Positions 34,925 to 46,155 of a stretch of DNA of 64,000 nucleotides are shown piece by piece. Position 1 is the first letter of the stretch; each line of letters starts with the position of its first letter. Origin of the DNA: Loripinus fragilis (taxonomy: Eukaryota > Mollusca > Bivalvia > Lucinida > Lucinidae); the NCBI GenBank assembly GCA_964019695.1, contig OZ026516.1, positions 95,666,368 to 95,730,367 on the forward strand. The letters run 5' to 3'. The notes below the pieces were generated by a model that ran no database searches, was not told where the DNA came from, and saw nothing but the letters and a program-made list of their open reading frames with translations. The position numbers were made by a program, and so were the translations under genes.

Positions 34925-37285
34925 ATGTCCCCAAACGAACTTTGGGAGGCATATAGTAATCGCACTGTCTGTCCGTCCGTCTGTCCGTCCGTCTCGCTTC
35001 GTGTCCGGTGCATATCTCATATACTTTGACTTAGGACTTCCAAATTTAGTGTATAGATGCATCTTGGGGTGGCAGAGTGTCGCGTACTATATTCAGGTCA
35101 CTGACACCTTGACCTCTGCCCTAGTTTTTAGAATAATCGTGTCCGATGAATCTCTTACATTTTTTTGAGGTAGGAATCTCAAAATTGGTGTTTGGATGCA
35201 TCTTGGGTTTACAAAGTGTCGCATACCATAATTGGGCCACTGTGACCTTGAACTTGATCTCTGACCTAGTTTTTTTAGAAACTGCATTGAGCCTGGTGCA
35301 TATCTCCTATATTCTTTGAGAAAGGAATTCCAAATTTGATGTGTAAATGAATCTTGGGATGACGAAGTGTCACATTCCATTTTCGGGTCACTGACATCGA
35401 CCTTGACCCCTGACCCAGTTTTAAGAATTATTGTGTCCGGAGCATATCTCTTATATTATTGAAGGTAGATATCCCAAATTTTATGTGTGGATGCAATCTT
35501 TGGATAGCAGAGTGTCACATACCATTTTTGGGTCACTTAGACATTGACCTTTGGCCTCGTTTTTAGAATAATCGTTTCCAGAATATCTCTTATTTGAGAT
35601 GGAATTCAAAATTTGGTGTGTGAATGCATCTTGGGATGATGGAGTGTAGTAGAAGATTTACGGGTCACTGTGACCTTAAACGTGACCTTTGACCTCGTTT
35701 TTAGAATAATAATATATGGAGCATCCTTTTTATTTGAGGTAAGAATTCCAAATTTGTGTGTGAATGCATCTTGGGATGGCAGATTGCCCCGTTTGATTTT
35801 CAGGTCACAGTGACCTTGTACTCTGATCTAGTTTCTAGAATCAGCATCAAGTCTGGTGCATAACTTCTATATTATTTGAGGTAGGAATGCCAAATTTGGT
35901 GTGTGGATGCATCTTGGGCATACCATTTTTTGGTCACCGTAACCTACTGTAGTATTGACCCTTCAAATGGACCCTGTTTTTTCGGCAATAACATTAAATC
36001 TAAAATGCGAATTTTAAATTTAATTGGAAATATACATTTAAACTAAAAACCCCTAATCAAATATATTTTTTTGAAGTTTGCATGCGTTTTCATATATGCT
36101 GTGATAGGATGGCATTTTACCATTCTAAATGTTGTAGACCAAATAATATTCCCCTCTATTATCTTGAGCGAAACGGGTTGAACATAAGCCATGTATATAC
36201 TAATATAAGACAATTTATAACAATGTTTCAGTGGTTTTCAATGTATCAATATACATATTGGCTTGCGTTGCCATTTATCAGCCTAGTCAATAATATTTCA
36301 GATTACAAACTGTGTCACAAAAATGGTGACGCAAAAGAAAGGCCATTATTCGTAGACCTATAAAGCAGCTTAGATTGCATTGTAAGCAGCAAAATTTGAT
36401 GCCTTCAAAAAGATAATCGTCTGCTGCAATCTCTAATGGACATACTATAAATAAGCAGATACTGGTATATCTATCCAAGGTGTATTGCACCGACAATACA
36501 AAAATGGGTACTAAACGGGTATTTTCATTCCAACAAAAACTAAGCTATTTATTTTTACAAGATATCAGCAGTCAGATTGACATCAGCAGTCAGATTGACA
36601 TCATTCTCCACCAAAATTTAAATCTTGTTAGGGTTTTGCTATTTCTATGCGCATGCAAATTTTCAGGGTGAAGAACCCTTTATGTAAAATTTTAAAAACG
36701 AAAAACAGTGTTGCAATTGAGGTGCACTACTACAGTAGACCTCTGACCTAGTTTTAAGAATAATAATTTTCGGAGCATTTTTTCTATATTATTTGAGCTG
36801 GGAATCCAAATTTGGTGTGTGGTTGCATCTTGGCACGGCAGAGTGTCATGTACCAGTTTTGTGACTTGACCTTATTTCTAGAATAATCGTGTCAGGAGCA
36901 TATGTCTTATATTATTTGAGTGAGAAAGGAATCCCAAATAAGCTGTATGGATACTTCTTCAGAGGCTGATGTGTTGCATACCATTTATACGTCACTGTGA
37001 TCTTGACCTATGACCTAGTTTCTAGAATAATCGTGTCTTGAGCATATCTCCTATAATATTTAAGGTTGGAATCCCAAATTTGGTGTGTTGATTCCTCTTG
37101 GGATGACGGAGTGGTGCATACCATTTTGGGTCACTTTGATATTTACATTGACTTTTGGTCTCATTTCTAGGGCTTTCGTGTCTGGAGCGTATATCCAACA
37201 TTACAGCTTACTTTCCTTAAATGTGTCTTATGCTAGACCAATTCCTTTGGGAGCATTTGTCACGTTCGTGTGACATTTCTTGTTT
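34925..37285. repeat. Diverged tandem array (about 120-bp units) with GTGACCTTGACCT words, interrupted at about 36000-36730
   Basis: Begins with GTCCGTCCGTCTGTCCG-type short repeats (34965-34996) and TTCGTGTCCGGTGCATATCT. Units follow with GCATCTTGGG, AGAGTGTC-CATACCATTTT, GGTCACTGTGACCTTGAC, GACCTAGTTTTTAGAATAAT, GTGTC-GGAGCATATCTC and CCAAATTTGGTGTGTG. About eight units lie before the break and four after it. It occupies intron 1 of gene B. No coding content. Confidence 0.8.
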
Positions 37286-37801
37286 TTTCAAGTATAGTGA
37301 TTTGAATTAAAAGGACTTTGTCCGTATCTTCTGACCAAACTATCTAGAACCATTTCATAGTATGTGTATAAAATATCTACTTAAAATAATCATAACACTT
37401 TTCCTGTGAAGCAGCAATGATTCTTTTTTCAAACTGATCTGGACTAAAACTGGTTGCAAAGTTTTACCAAATTTAACTGGCCCTGATTACTAATTGGTAA
37501 CCTGTTTCGCTAAACCTCATTTCCTAAATTTCATTTAAGACATCAAAGTAGATCCCCTATTTTTGGGGCAGCACATTTTATTTTAGAACATTACATAGAA
37601 CCAGTGTCCTGCCAAAAGTTGGACAAAAGGTGCAGACCCAGAAGTCAGTATCTTCCCTATATGCTATTCGGACACTTACTCGTATTTTTACTCCAGCCAA
37701 GATGACCAAAATTTTATTTGAGAGCAGAAAAATAAGTATTCTTAATTTTAGAATAGTAAACATACATTAGACTGTTCATAAAAATTGCTTTATCATTGCA
37801 G

Positions 37802-37953
37802 CCTGTTTTGGCAATGGTACTATACTGGTGATGAACCCGAACAATATTCTCTACACTAGCATGATTGCCGTCTAGAACGAGGGTAGTAGTAGTGCTGTGA
37901 TCTGTGCTACTGCATCAAATGGAGCAGAACATACCAGAACTAACTGCAGTTTG
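37802..37953 (+). pseudogene. ZP gene B exon 2: start of ZP-N, contains TAG
   Basis: Acceptor TTTATCATTGCAG, donor GTAAGT, length 152 bp. Encodes TCFGNGTILVMNPNNILYTS-MIAV, then TAG at 37873-37875, then NEGSSSAVICATASNGAEHT and ending NCSL. In downstream partial copies the same codon is CAG or AAG, so the ancestral exon was open at this point. Confidence 0.78.
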
Positions 37954-38214
37954 GTAAGTCATCTACTTAATGCATAAACAAATATGACGAGGGAACGTCA
38001 CATCCATAGACAAACCTATGACACCCAGAGAATGAGACACAAGAACAGACACAAACTACAGATAAACAAAATAATTGAAATAGCTGCAGTTTGATGAAGT
38101 TACTCTACTAAACCGGGCACTATATCATACAGTTGCTACTGCAACAAATGGAGCAGAACATACCATAACCAACTGCAGTTTGGTAAGTAATCTCCCTGGT
38201 ATACTAAACTCCAG

Positions 38215-38910
38215 CTGTTAAGTTTTTGGAACAAATTTTTCGCAATAACTTTTTACTGCGTCATACATGTATACCGAAAAACTTATTCAGGATTCAGGAA
38301 CATCTCCGCCAACTTCTCCAATCAGATCCCACATCCAAGATGCTGCAAGGTCCTCTGTGATTAGATGTACTCTTTGAACATTTTAAGCAAAGCGCAAATA
38401 AGCCAAGTCCAAGATGTCAGTCACAAAATACGTTGCACCGCCCTAATTCAATTACTAAAGTTCACATATAATGAAAAAAGCGCCTGATTCGCTCGTGCTT
38501 TAAGCTAGTTGGGTCATCTCAAAACCGTTCATTTCATAGCATGTGCATAAGAAAAAAATGGCACGTCATGCGTAAACCCAACATTTGTTCCTACAAATGA
38601 ACATGCTTAAAGTGCACGGTAAATTCTGAGTATGCAAACGGCAGTTTTATGTTGTGCATAACCTATGAATAATGAATACTCTTTCAGACTACCCCTTTTG
38701 TCACGCCTATACGAATTTTATCGGTCAATAAAATATTTAGAAATGGTCGAATTCAATTTATTGCAAAATCTCCATCTATGTACACAAATCTGTTTGTGCC
38801 ACAAGCACCAGACCGTTTGGAGAAGTTGGCGGAATGTCTTCTCTACAACTTTCATCGTGAACTCATTTTGCTAAAATCGAAGGTAAAAAAAGTTATTGCG
38901 AAAAATTTGT
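38215..38910. mobile_element. R7 element, copy 2, inside the exon-2 array
   Basis: Reverse complement of the 21395-22165 copy, with words GAGCATTTTAAGCAAAGCG-like and TTAAGCTAGTTGGGTCATCT. Ends TTCGCAATAACTTTTTACTG and AAAAAAGTTATTGCGAAAAA are inverted. Confidence 0.7.
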
Positions 38911-39765
38911 TCCTGTTTGGTAAGTCATCTACCTAGCATACTAGGGACAATACATTTATTCTCTACACTTGTATGCTTGCCGTCCAGAACGTGGAAAGTA
39001 GTAGTGCTGTAGTCTGTTGCTACTGCAACAAATGGAGCAGAACATACCATAACCAACTGCAGTTTGGTAAGTAATCTACCTGATATACTAGGGACAACAT
39101 TCTCTACACTAGCATGATTGCCGAATAGTAGTGCTGTGATATTAGCTTATGCATCAAATGAAACAAAGCACACCATAACCAACTGCAGTTTGGTAAGTCA
39201 TCTACCTGATATACTAGGGCACTAGCATGATTGCCGTCCAGAACGAGGGTAGTAGTAGTGCTGTGATCTATCTATCTCTTGTTACTGGCTCGATCAAATT
39301 TTGATCATTACGCCAGGGATATGTGATATGTGTTACTGCAACAAATGAAGCCGAGCATACCATAACCAACTGCAGTTTGGTAAGTAATCTACCTGATATA
39401 CTAGGCACAATATTATCTACACTAGCATGATTGCCGTCAAGAACGAGGGTTGTGATCTGTGGTATTGCATCAAATGAAGCCGAGCATACCATAACCAACT
39501 GCAGTTTGGTAAGTAATCTACCTGATATACTAGGCACAATATTATCTACACTAGCATGATTGCCGTCAAGAACGAGGGTTGTGATCTGTGGTATTGCATC
39601 AAATGAAGCCGAGCATACCATAACCAACTGCAGTTTGGTAAGTAATCTACCTGATATACTAGGGACAATATTCTCTACACTAGCATGATTGCCATCAAGA
39701 ACGAGGGTAGTAGTAGTGCTGAGATCTGTGGTATTGCATCAAATGGAGCAGAACATACCAGAACT

Positions 39766-39966
39766 GCTTTTATTTTTTGTTTTTGATTCTTTACGTGCCA
39801 GTCAAACAACTTTCCGTTATGTCTCAACGTGTCTTCCTGGGTTGAACCAGTACTGAGCATGGATTGTCTTGCCCAGTAACACAACGCAGTGACGCTGGTA
39901 AGGCTCGAACCCGCAACCTCTCTTTCTTGAGTCAAGTACTCTACCATTGAGCCACTGCGTTCCCTT
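39766..39966 (-). mobile_element. SINE1, tRNA-derived, inserted in the exon-2 array
   Basis: On the minus strand it starts GGGAACGCAGTGGCTCAATG followed by GTAGAGTACTTG (A-box region). GCGGGTTCGAGCCTTACC (B-box) follows, then a body ending in AAAACAAAAAATAAAAG. It splits one array unit between ACATACCAGAACT and AACCACAATTAGTTTGG. Confidence 0.8.
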
Positions 39967-40020
39967 TATAACCACAATTAGTTTGGGATATTATCTAGTA
40001 CCTGATATACTAGGGGCAAC

Positions 40021-40273
40021 AATTATGCGGCGACATGTGATTTCCAACAATGTGCTACATTTGTATTTTGATATGAATAGACTCGGACGAGCCTGTGCAG
40101 TCTCCTTTTAAGCTTAGAAACTCTAAATGATGTTCGGTCAGTAACCTAACAGTCATAGAATATTCAAGCGACTAGCAAAGACTCTGATCAGACTGCACAT
40201 ATGCGCAGGCTGATCTGAGCCTTTGCTGGTCGCACATACCACATTATTTGATATCTCATGTCACGGCTCAATT
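40021..40273. mobile_element. R1 element, copy in gene B intron 2
   Basis: Left TATGCGGCGACATGTGATTT, right ATATCTCATGTCACGGCTCA, hairpin core CTGCACATATGCGCAGGCTG. Confidence 0.7.
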
Positions 40274-40304
40274 ATTATTCTCTATACTATAGTGGATTCA
40301 ACGC

Positions 40305-40531
40305 TACTGTCCTGCCAGCCAAGAGTGACAGTGACGTCATGTTTTATTTATAAAGTTATCCAGGACTTAGAATCGATATATCACTTGTGCATTAATCCTA
40401 TCCACCGGATAGGATTAATACACAAGTGATCTATCGATTCACGTCAGTTCAAGTGGAGTGTACAAGTATGTTAACTTTACAATTGTAAACAAAATATTAT
40501 GCCACTGTCACTCTTGGTTGGCACGACAGTA
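40305..40531. mobile_element. R3 foldback MITE, copy 3
   Basis: TACTGTCCTGCCAGCCAAGA at the left and TTGGTTGGCACGACAGTA at the right. Central palindrome GGATAGGATTAATACACAAG and its complement. Directly followed by an R2 element. Confidence 0.8.
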
Positions 40532-42640
40532 AATGAGAATCGTTGTAAACAAACACTGGCGAGTTTACCTTGATTTTGGGCGTGCAGGTAGTCTCAGTTT
40601 ACAGTTATATTGAACCTACCACAGATTACTGCACATGTGCATGATAGTGAAAAGTATTGTCTGTTTATTGCCTTATTACTTACTGGTGCCCAACTCCGTC
40701 AAAACGATTTTCGGATTTTCGCTGATCCGTCACGAATTTTCACTTACAACTGTGACGAAACTTTTAAGACAACGTCACGGAATTTAAGCGAAAAAATGCC
40801 AGGACACGCATAAGGTCGAAATAATTATGGTAAGTCATTATTTTTTATCCCTTATCGTCAATATCGTTTTAAAAGTGATAACGGACAGCACACCAATAAT
40901 ATTCATAGCTATTTACTCAGCAATTACAATATCATTGTGTTTATTGGCAATAAGGTTTCCTAGGCGTTTTTATAAGTAGGATTAGTAAAATAAGAATAAT
41001 TTAACCTGGAAGCATGATTCTATAGATTCATAAAATAGTAATATTTCATATCTTGTGCATATCTGTTCTATAATCGCATAAAACAACAAAACAAAAAAAA
41101 ATGTAATGTCACAGTTTGGTTGATACAATGTCACGGTTTTGAAAACGATTCAAATGGAACTGTCACGGTTTATTTAAGACATTTTACAAAAATGCCTGAT
41201 ATTGGGTTTCCTTGTAATCTTATCAAAACAATATTTAAACTGACAGCTTGACTAGTACTTTGTAGAAGGAAAACAGAAACAACTGAGTATATCTAGGAAA
41301 CGTCGCAATCACTGAAGGCAGACCAACTCAGTGGATCATGAGAAAGAGACGTAGAACACAGACAGCCACAATACAATTAAACTAAAGCAACCAGCTATCA
41401 CTTGCTATATAATTCCTAAAATAGACCAACACCCAGAACTACACTACAAAACAAGTTACAAACACAAACCCGTCAAATGGGAGCAACATCACACAATGGA
41501 TAAACAATAACAGAATTACCATCTTAAAACTAACAGCTGCTAAGGCCATTGGGAGAGGGCGGCTATTGTACTTTTCAAATCTTCACAAACAAATCGTTCA
41601 TCTGGTATGGAGGCTTCCTAACTTTTGCAATGCATCATTTAAAAAAATCAAATTATCATACTGATATGAAAAATAAAAAAAGGACACACAATTCACTTAC
41701 AATTTGAGATAAGGAAAACCAATAGCTAAGCCAGAATTGGCCCAGCTAAAGACAACCTTCAGGTGCCAACCCACCCATGAAAGGTTTGAGTTGAAGTGTT
41801 ATTGTGCTTGAATACTGACCAATCATACAATTCAAGATGAATTATATGAATTAATGACAAATATATTCTTAGAAAAGGGTTTTCAATTTTCAAATCATGA
41901 GATTCACATGCTGAACAGCCACTGCTATAGGTGTAGCGAACGTGTTGGATTGAAGTAGATGAAGTTTCAGACTAAAACTTAATCATGTTCCCCTCTATGC
42001 ACGTTTCTTTTCATGACGTCATTTTTGTGATGGCCCAGAAACCACATGATAATTAAAATTCCAAAAATTCCAAAAATAACAAAAAAGATCATCAACGGCA
42101 TGTGACCTGCCTTGTTTGATGCATTAGTTTATGCTAATTAGGACGTTACTATTGTTATTTCATGCGAAACAGCTTTTTATGCAATACTATTTATTAACTC
42201 ATAATATTGAGTTATTGAACTCAAAACTATGAGTTAACGAGCAATATAAAGCTTATGTAGTGAAAAATGCATTAACTTGGCATTTTACCAGTCTCAACCA
42301 AGCTGTGACATTGTCTTAAACAGACGGTGACACCAAAACTCTGATCGCTGTCCGAACCGTCACAATTCTGTGCAAATGCAGTGATTATGATTGTGTTGCT
42401 ATTTTCAGTTAGAAACGATAAACAACTTAGAAACTCGAAGTGGCAAATACATCTGGCAGTTTTCAAATAATAAAAGCACATGTTTGACCTTTATAAATCA
42501 TCAAACGGTTAAATAAATTACTAACGTCTTTCCATTTTCCGAATTGTTTAGCGACGACCTATCAGCGAAAATCCGAAAATCGTTGTGACGGAGTTGGGCA
42601 CCGGTGTTACTATGCATCTTTAAAACTACTATCAATTCAG
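40532..42640. mobile_element. R2 element split by insertion of P3
   Basis: The left part 40532-40680 (GAGAATCGTTGTAAACAAAC, GGTAGTCTCAGTTTACAG, CCTTATTACT) and the right part from 42607 (TTACTATGCATCTTTAAAAC) join into the normal R2 sequence once 40681-42606 and one TTACT are removed. Confidence 0.75.
40681..42606. mobile_element. P3: 1,926-bp terminal-inverted-repeat element with 5-bp target duplication
   Basis: The left end TACTGGTGCCCAACTCCGTC continues AAAACGATTTTCGGATTTTC and GCTGAT. The right end is its inverse: ATCAGCGAAAATCCGAAAAT, CGTTGTGACGGAGTTGGGCA, CCGGTG. TTACT lies on both sides (40676-40680 and 42607-42611). No transposase-like frame is visible, so it is probably non-autonomous. 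Interior GTCACGG words near 40778, 41108, 41136 and 41162 may be sub-repeats. Confidence 0.8.
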
Positions 42641-42713
42641 TTGATGTGTACATGTACTGCTGTATTCTTTGCCCTAGTCTGTCAAAACCAGCACAATGCA
42701 ATTTTTATTTCAG

Positions 42714-42868
42714 GACAGTGCCATTATCGTATATTTCTCCAATCGTTCATCAGGCTACAGTCACGTGATAGGTAGCGCCGACAGTAAAGATGTGTCATAC
42801 GAGATCCAGTGCAGTGATATAGCGGCTGCTGGAGTCAACAGAACCGTAGAAGACGCTCTCGATGTGAC
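42714..42868 (+). pseudogene. ZP gene B exon 3
   Basis: Acceptor TTTTTATTTCAG, donor AC|GTAAGT, 155 bp, phase 0 to 2. Encodes DSAIIVYFSNRSSGYSHVIG, then a stretch with YEIQCSD and GVNRTVEDALDVT. Open throughout. Carries two N-glycosylation sequons. Confidence 0.8.
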
Positions 42869-43139
42869 GTAAGTCTTATTTAAGGGGAACGCAATAATAA
42901 TAGAAAAATATACATACAATATAAGGCTTTACCCGAGCTCATAACCTTTGATGCAAATTTGGCCAGAATTGGACTTTAAATAAGATTTATAGCAATCAAA
43001 TCTACAATATTAGTTATAATATGCAAATAAAGGCCGCCATTTTGAATACTTAACTGTCTTTAAATCCAATATTGCCTATATAATCGTCAACTGTACAATA
43101 TTTCTTTTCGTTTTCAACGTGCTTAACTAAACTTATAAG

Positions 43140-43510
43140 CCCCACGTTTTTCCCCCAAAGACAGTGTATATTTCCTAAAGTTTAGTCGTTAATTACAAAT
43201 ATGCAAAACCAATGACACCTTAAACTAAGCGCGAAATTACAATACCTTGGATGTACTTACATTTTCAGTTGAAAATATAGATTGCTGTTAGACATTCGCT
43301 GATTTTTGCCTATTTTATTGGAATGAGTGGGAACACAGCCGCGCATTTACTCAAATGTGTGGAGCTCCATTTATCAAAGTGAAATCTAGCACATATTGAA
43401 AAAGAAACCTCACTACTTCGCTGAAAATTAAGTGAAAACCAATATGAAAACGAATATCAAATAAATTCTATTGAGTCTATGGGAAAAATACAGCTGGGGA
43501 TTAGCAGTTT
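43140..43510. repeat. Old dispersed repeat R8, copy in gene B intron 3
   Basis: Shares words with 2870-3300: GTGTGGAGC, CACTACTTCGCTGAAAAT and GAGTCTATGGGAAAAA, in the same order. Confidence 0.5.
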
Positions 43511-43864
43511 ACTTATGTAAAATCGTCTCTATTTTGCAGAAATGCGTTTATAATGTTAAGACAATGTTTGTATGCTTCTGCTGAACGAAACCACCTACCC
43601 CCCCCCCCCACACACACACTTTTTCGCCATGCATTTGAGTAAACATTAAGCTTCATGGCTTTGCAAAGTGGTTGAAAATATTGTAACGAATCATTTGCAA
43701 AAGTCTGAAGTCTGTAACGAGCGACGATTGCTGGGGAAACTCAATCTGGCTCGTGTTCCAGATGGCCGTTTTGGTTGACGTTAACGGAGATCAAATCTTA
43801 GCCTTTGAGCGTTACAGCTCATCTTAAATGGCGTTATCAGGTCTAGGTTTGACAACTTTTCTGG

Positions 43865-44097
43865 TTGATTATGGGAGAATGGATCTAAATACCACCCTAA
43901 GCGGGGCGTCATCTGCCCGCCAGCGATAAATGACGTTTTGCTGGCCCAACATTGAATGCTGGCTTGGTAGCTTTGTGATTTTTCAAGGGATCCAGAGCAG
44001 TATTTCTTAGAAACCCTATATTTTTGTGATTATTTTCAGTGTGGGGCGGGGGGGGGGAGGGGCTCAGACCCCCTGTCCCCCACCCTCTGGATCGCAC
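43865..44097. repeat. R4 repeat, copy 4
   Basis: GCCAGCGATAAATGACG, AATGCTGGCTTGGTAGCTTT, GGGGCTCAGACCCCCTG and CTCTGGATCGCACATG; opposite orientation to the 21085 copy. Confidence 0.65.
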
Positions 44098-44344
44098 ATG
44101 GTAAGAGTGACGCATTTTTTGTTGACGTCAGTATATATATAAAGACAAAGTCATAACGCAACATTGCTTTATTTTGATTCTGATGCTGCTTAACTTTTGA
44201 GCAGTATATTTCTACTGATAATGCCAACTTACAGTTTAACTCAATATGCCTTTTCAAGAATTATTGGCTTCCCTCACCACTCTCACCACGCAAGGAGGAA
44301 TCGGAGTTTCTATGCAAAATTGTTAGAGAATCTTACACGAGTAC

Positions 44345-44450
44345 TCATGTTTAATTGAATTTATTAAACGAGTTGAGGAAAAGACATAAAATGCGAGGCT
44401 GGCCGAGCAGTTTATCTTTTTTTCGCAACTCGTTTAATAAATTCAATAAT
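44345..44450. repeat. Foldback element, with a diverged relative at 53085-53390
   Basis: TTGAATTTATTAAACGAGTT and AACTCGTTTAATAAATTCAA form a perfect inverted pair around a 60-bp loop containing AAAATGCGAGGCTGG. The 53-kb relative has AATTGAATTTATTACACTCG and AAGCCTCGCATTTTATCGC, partly inverted. Confidence 0.7.
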
Positions 44451-44831
44451 ACTGGAGCACGAATGTTAGATTATAATTATCACATGACATTTAAAGTACT
44501 TAAAAATCGAATTTTTCGGCGTGAAAACGTCAAGATTTCGGCATCTTTTACTAAATGTTATAATGTAGGTCGTTACTATTACTATTACTGGTTTATCGAT
44601 TTTCTTGCATGGCGTTATATCACTCCTACCCTCACATGTCCAGCGCTTTCAATGTCAACGGTTGTTTCATTTTACGTAAACATGGGTTTGTCTACAAAGG
44701 AACGACGTTAGCAAAGCTATGTGCAAGAGGATATCACTCCCAGACCCAACGTCATGTGATAAATTATAAATTGGCAACCTTTTCTAATCTGCCAAGCCTA
44801 TTCTAATAGTGTGGTCCTTGTATCATTTCAG

Positions 44832-44968
44832 ACTTGAAGTATCTACCCAAGACATTGTTACACCATCTTTCACGGTGACGTCAGCTATAAGATCAAGTAG
44901 CGCTCTAGGTTCAGTTGTATCAGAGGCTGTTGTTGGCGAAACACTTTATTGGACCATTGATATTCCAG
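44832..44968 (+). pseudogene. ZP gene B exon 4
   Basis: Acceptor GTATCATTTCAG, donor CAG|GTACAT, 137 bp. Encodes LEVSTQDIVTPSFTVTSAIR, a Ser-rich segment, then ETLYWTIDIP. Open. This is the linker region into ZP-C; the homologous gene A exon is outside the window. Confidence 0.8.
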
Positions 44969-45056
44969 GTACATGACTGTATTAATGAGAAGACCTCTCG
45001 TTCGGACTTATTTTTTGGCATTAATTTTTCTGACACATTATTTAAACTAAGACACG

Positions 45057-45345
45057 TCATGCGAGGATCTAGAAACTTTTTCAGAGGGGGTTCAAACTTG
45101 ATAACCTTTTCTTTTAGTTGATAAGGGGATAGAGGATACAAACGCCGCTTTAAATGGGCCATCATCGGCCCGCTAGCAGTGGCGTTTCGCTGGTGGGCTG
45201 ATGATGGCCCTACATTGAATGCTGGCTTGGTAGCTTTGTGATTATTCAGGGGATCCGGACAAGAATTGCAAAGAAACCCTTTATTTTTGTGATTTTTCAG
45301 GGGGTCCAGACCACTTGTACCCCCTCTGGATCCGCCTATGCACGT
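45057..45345. repeat. R4 repeat, copy 5, in gene B intron 4
   Basis: GGCCATCATCGGCCCGCTAG pairs with its inverted partner GCTGGTGGGCTGATGATGGC. AATGCTGGCTTGGTAGCTTT and CCCTCTGGATCCGCCTATG follow. Confidence 0.65.
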
Positions 45346-45818
45346 GTTTGTATATGTGGGACTATACATACATTATTACATATCATTCAAACTGACAGTA
45401 TCATTTCTTATCTTATTACTAAAGATTTTCCCTTAAAACCATATATATATGACCTTGTTAATCACTTATTGTTTGGTTTAACTGTAGCAACATGTGCTGA
45501 ATCTGCATTTATGCCAGCACATGAGGGTTCGCATATGCGCAAACGCACCATTAAACGCTGATTAATGCTATGAATCCAGCAGGGCTAGCGATCTAATTTT
45601 ATTTGTTTTTCTCAACTTCACTTATGTACATGTATTTGTGAAAAACGAATGTTCTGGTGGGACTGCATATATGGTAGCCTGGTCCAAGCTTTCCATGTTT
45701 GCTGGGCATGTGGACCAAAGCAAACTTAGTGCCATTGGCTTGCAAAGATGAAAAAAATGGATACATAGACGAACACATTAACGGACTTAAGTCTATGCAT
45801 ATCAACAAAACAACAATA

Positions 45819-46012
45819 CTGATGTTTCAAAGATGCATAGTAATGAGGCTATTCTATATGTCTTCTATACAGGTAAAGACGAATTATTCACTACCACGTG
45901 CATATGCAGTATTCTGTGGTAGGTTCATTATTACTGTAAACTAAGACTACCTGTATGCCCCAAAACAAGGTTAACTTGCCAGTGTTTGTTTCTATCTTTG
46001 AAACTACTATAC
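45819..46012. mobile_element. R2 element, inverted copy ahead of gene B exon 5
   Basis: ACTGATGTTTCAAAGATGCA at the left, then GTAAACTAAGACTACCTGTA and TTGCCAGTGTTTGTTTC. Right end CTATCTTTGAAACTACTATA. The adjacent 81-codon frame is repeat-derived. Confidence 0.65.
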
Positions 46013-46070
46013 AAACTTTAGCAAATTTACCCACAGCTGTAATTAGATCAAAGCAAATCTATTATTTCAG

Positions 46071-46155
46071 CCAACTACACAGCCAAGGCGACATGTGATG
46101 CCTACTCAGGATCTTCTACATCTGGCTCACCATCTAAAAGATTGACCACTGGTGG
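46071..46155 (+). pseudogene. ZP gene B exon 5
   Basis: Acceptor ATTATTTCAG, donor GTAAGT, 85 bp. Encodes (A)NYTAKATCDAYSGSSTSG and SPSKRLTTGG. Differs from gene A exon 4-88 at about four bases. Confidence 0.82.

Larger units (their letters stand above)
37839..40020. repeat. Tandem array of partial ZP exon 2 plus intron start
   Basis: Extra units each start near ACAATATTCTCTACACTAGC and run through the exon's donor GTAAGTAATCTACCTGATAT to TACTAGGGAC, then re-enter the exon. Copies lie at about 38084-38211, 38925-39080, 39081-39200, 39201-39405, 39406-39530, 39531-39660 and 39661-39765 with a continuation at 39967-40020. Two adjacent units are identical with period 129 bp. All lack the acceptor and the first 37 bp or so of the exon, so they cannot act as normal cassette exons. 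An R7 element and a SINE1 have inserted into the array. Confidence 0.85.

Noticed and set aside
37802..40020. Exon-2 copies as mutually exclusive alternative exons
   Set aside because: The extra copies lack the acceptor and the first 37 bp or so, and several have indels that break frame. They have donors only.
37839..40020. CRISPR-like array
   Set aside because: Units are contiguous and of exon origin without unique spacers, and the sequence is clearly a spliced eukaryotic genome.
45599..45944. Open frames over the R2 copy (also 55051-55257)
   Set aside because: Similar peptides at both places come from the R2 repeat itself, not from a shared gene.
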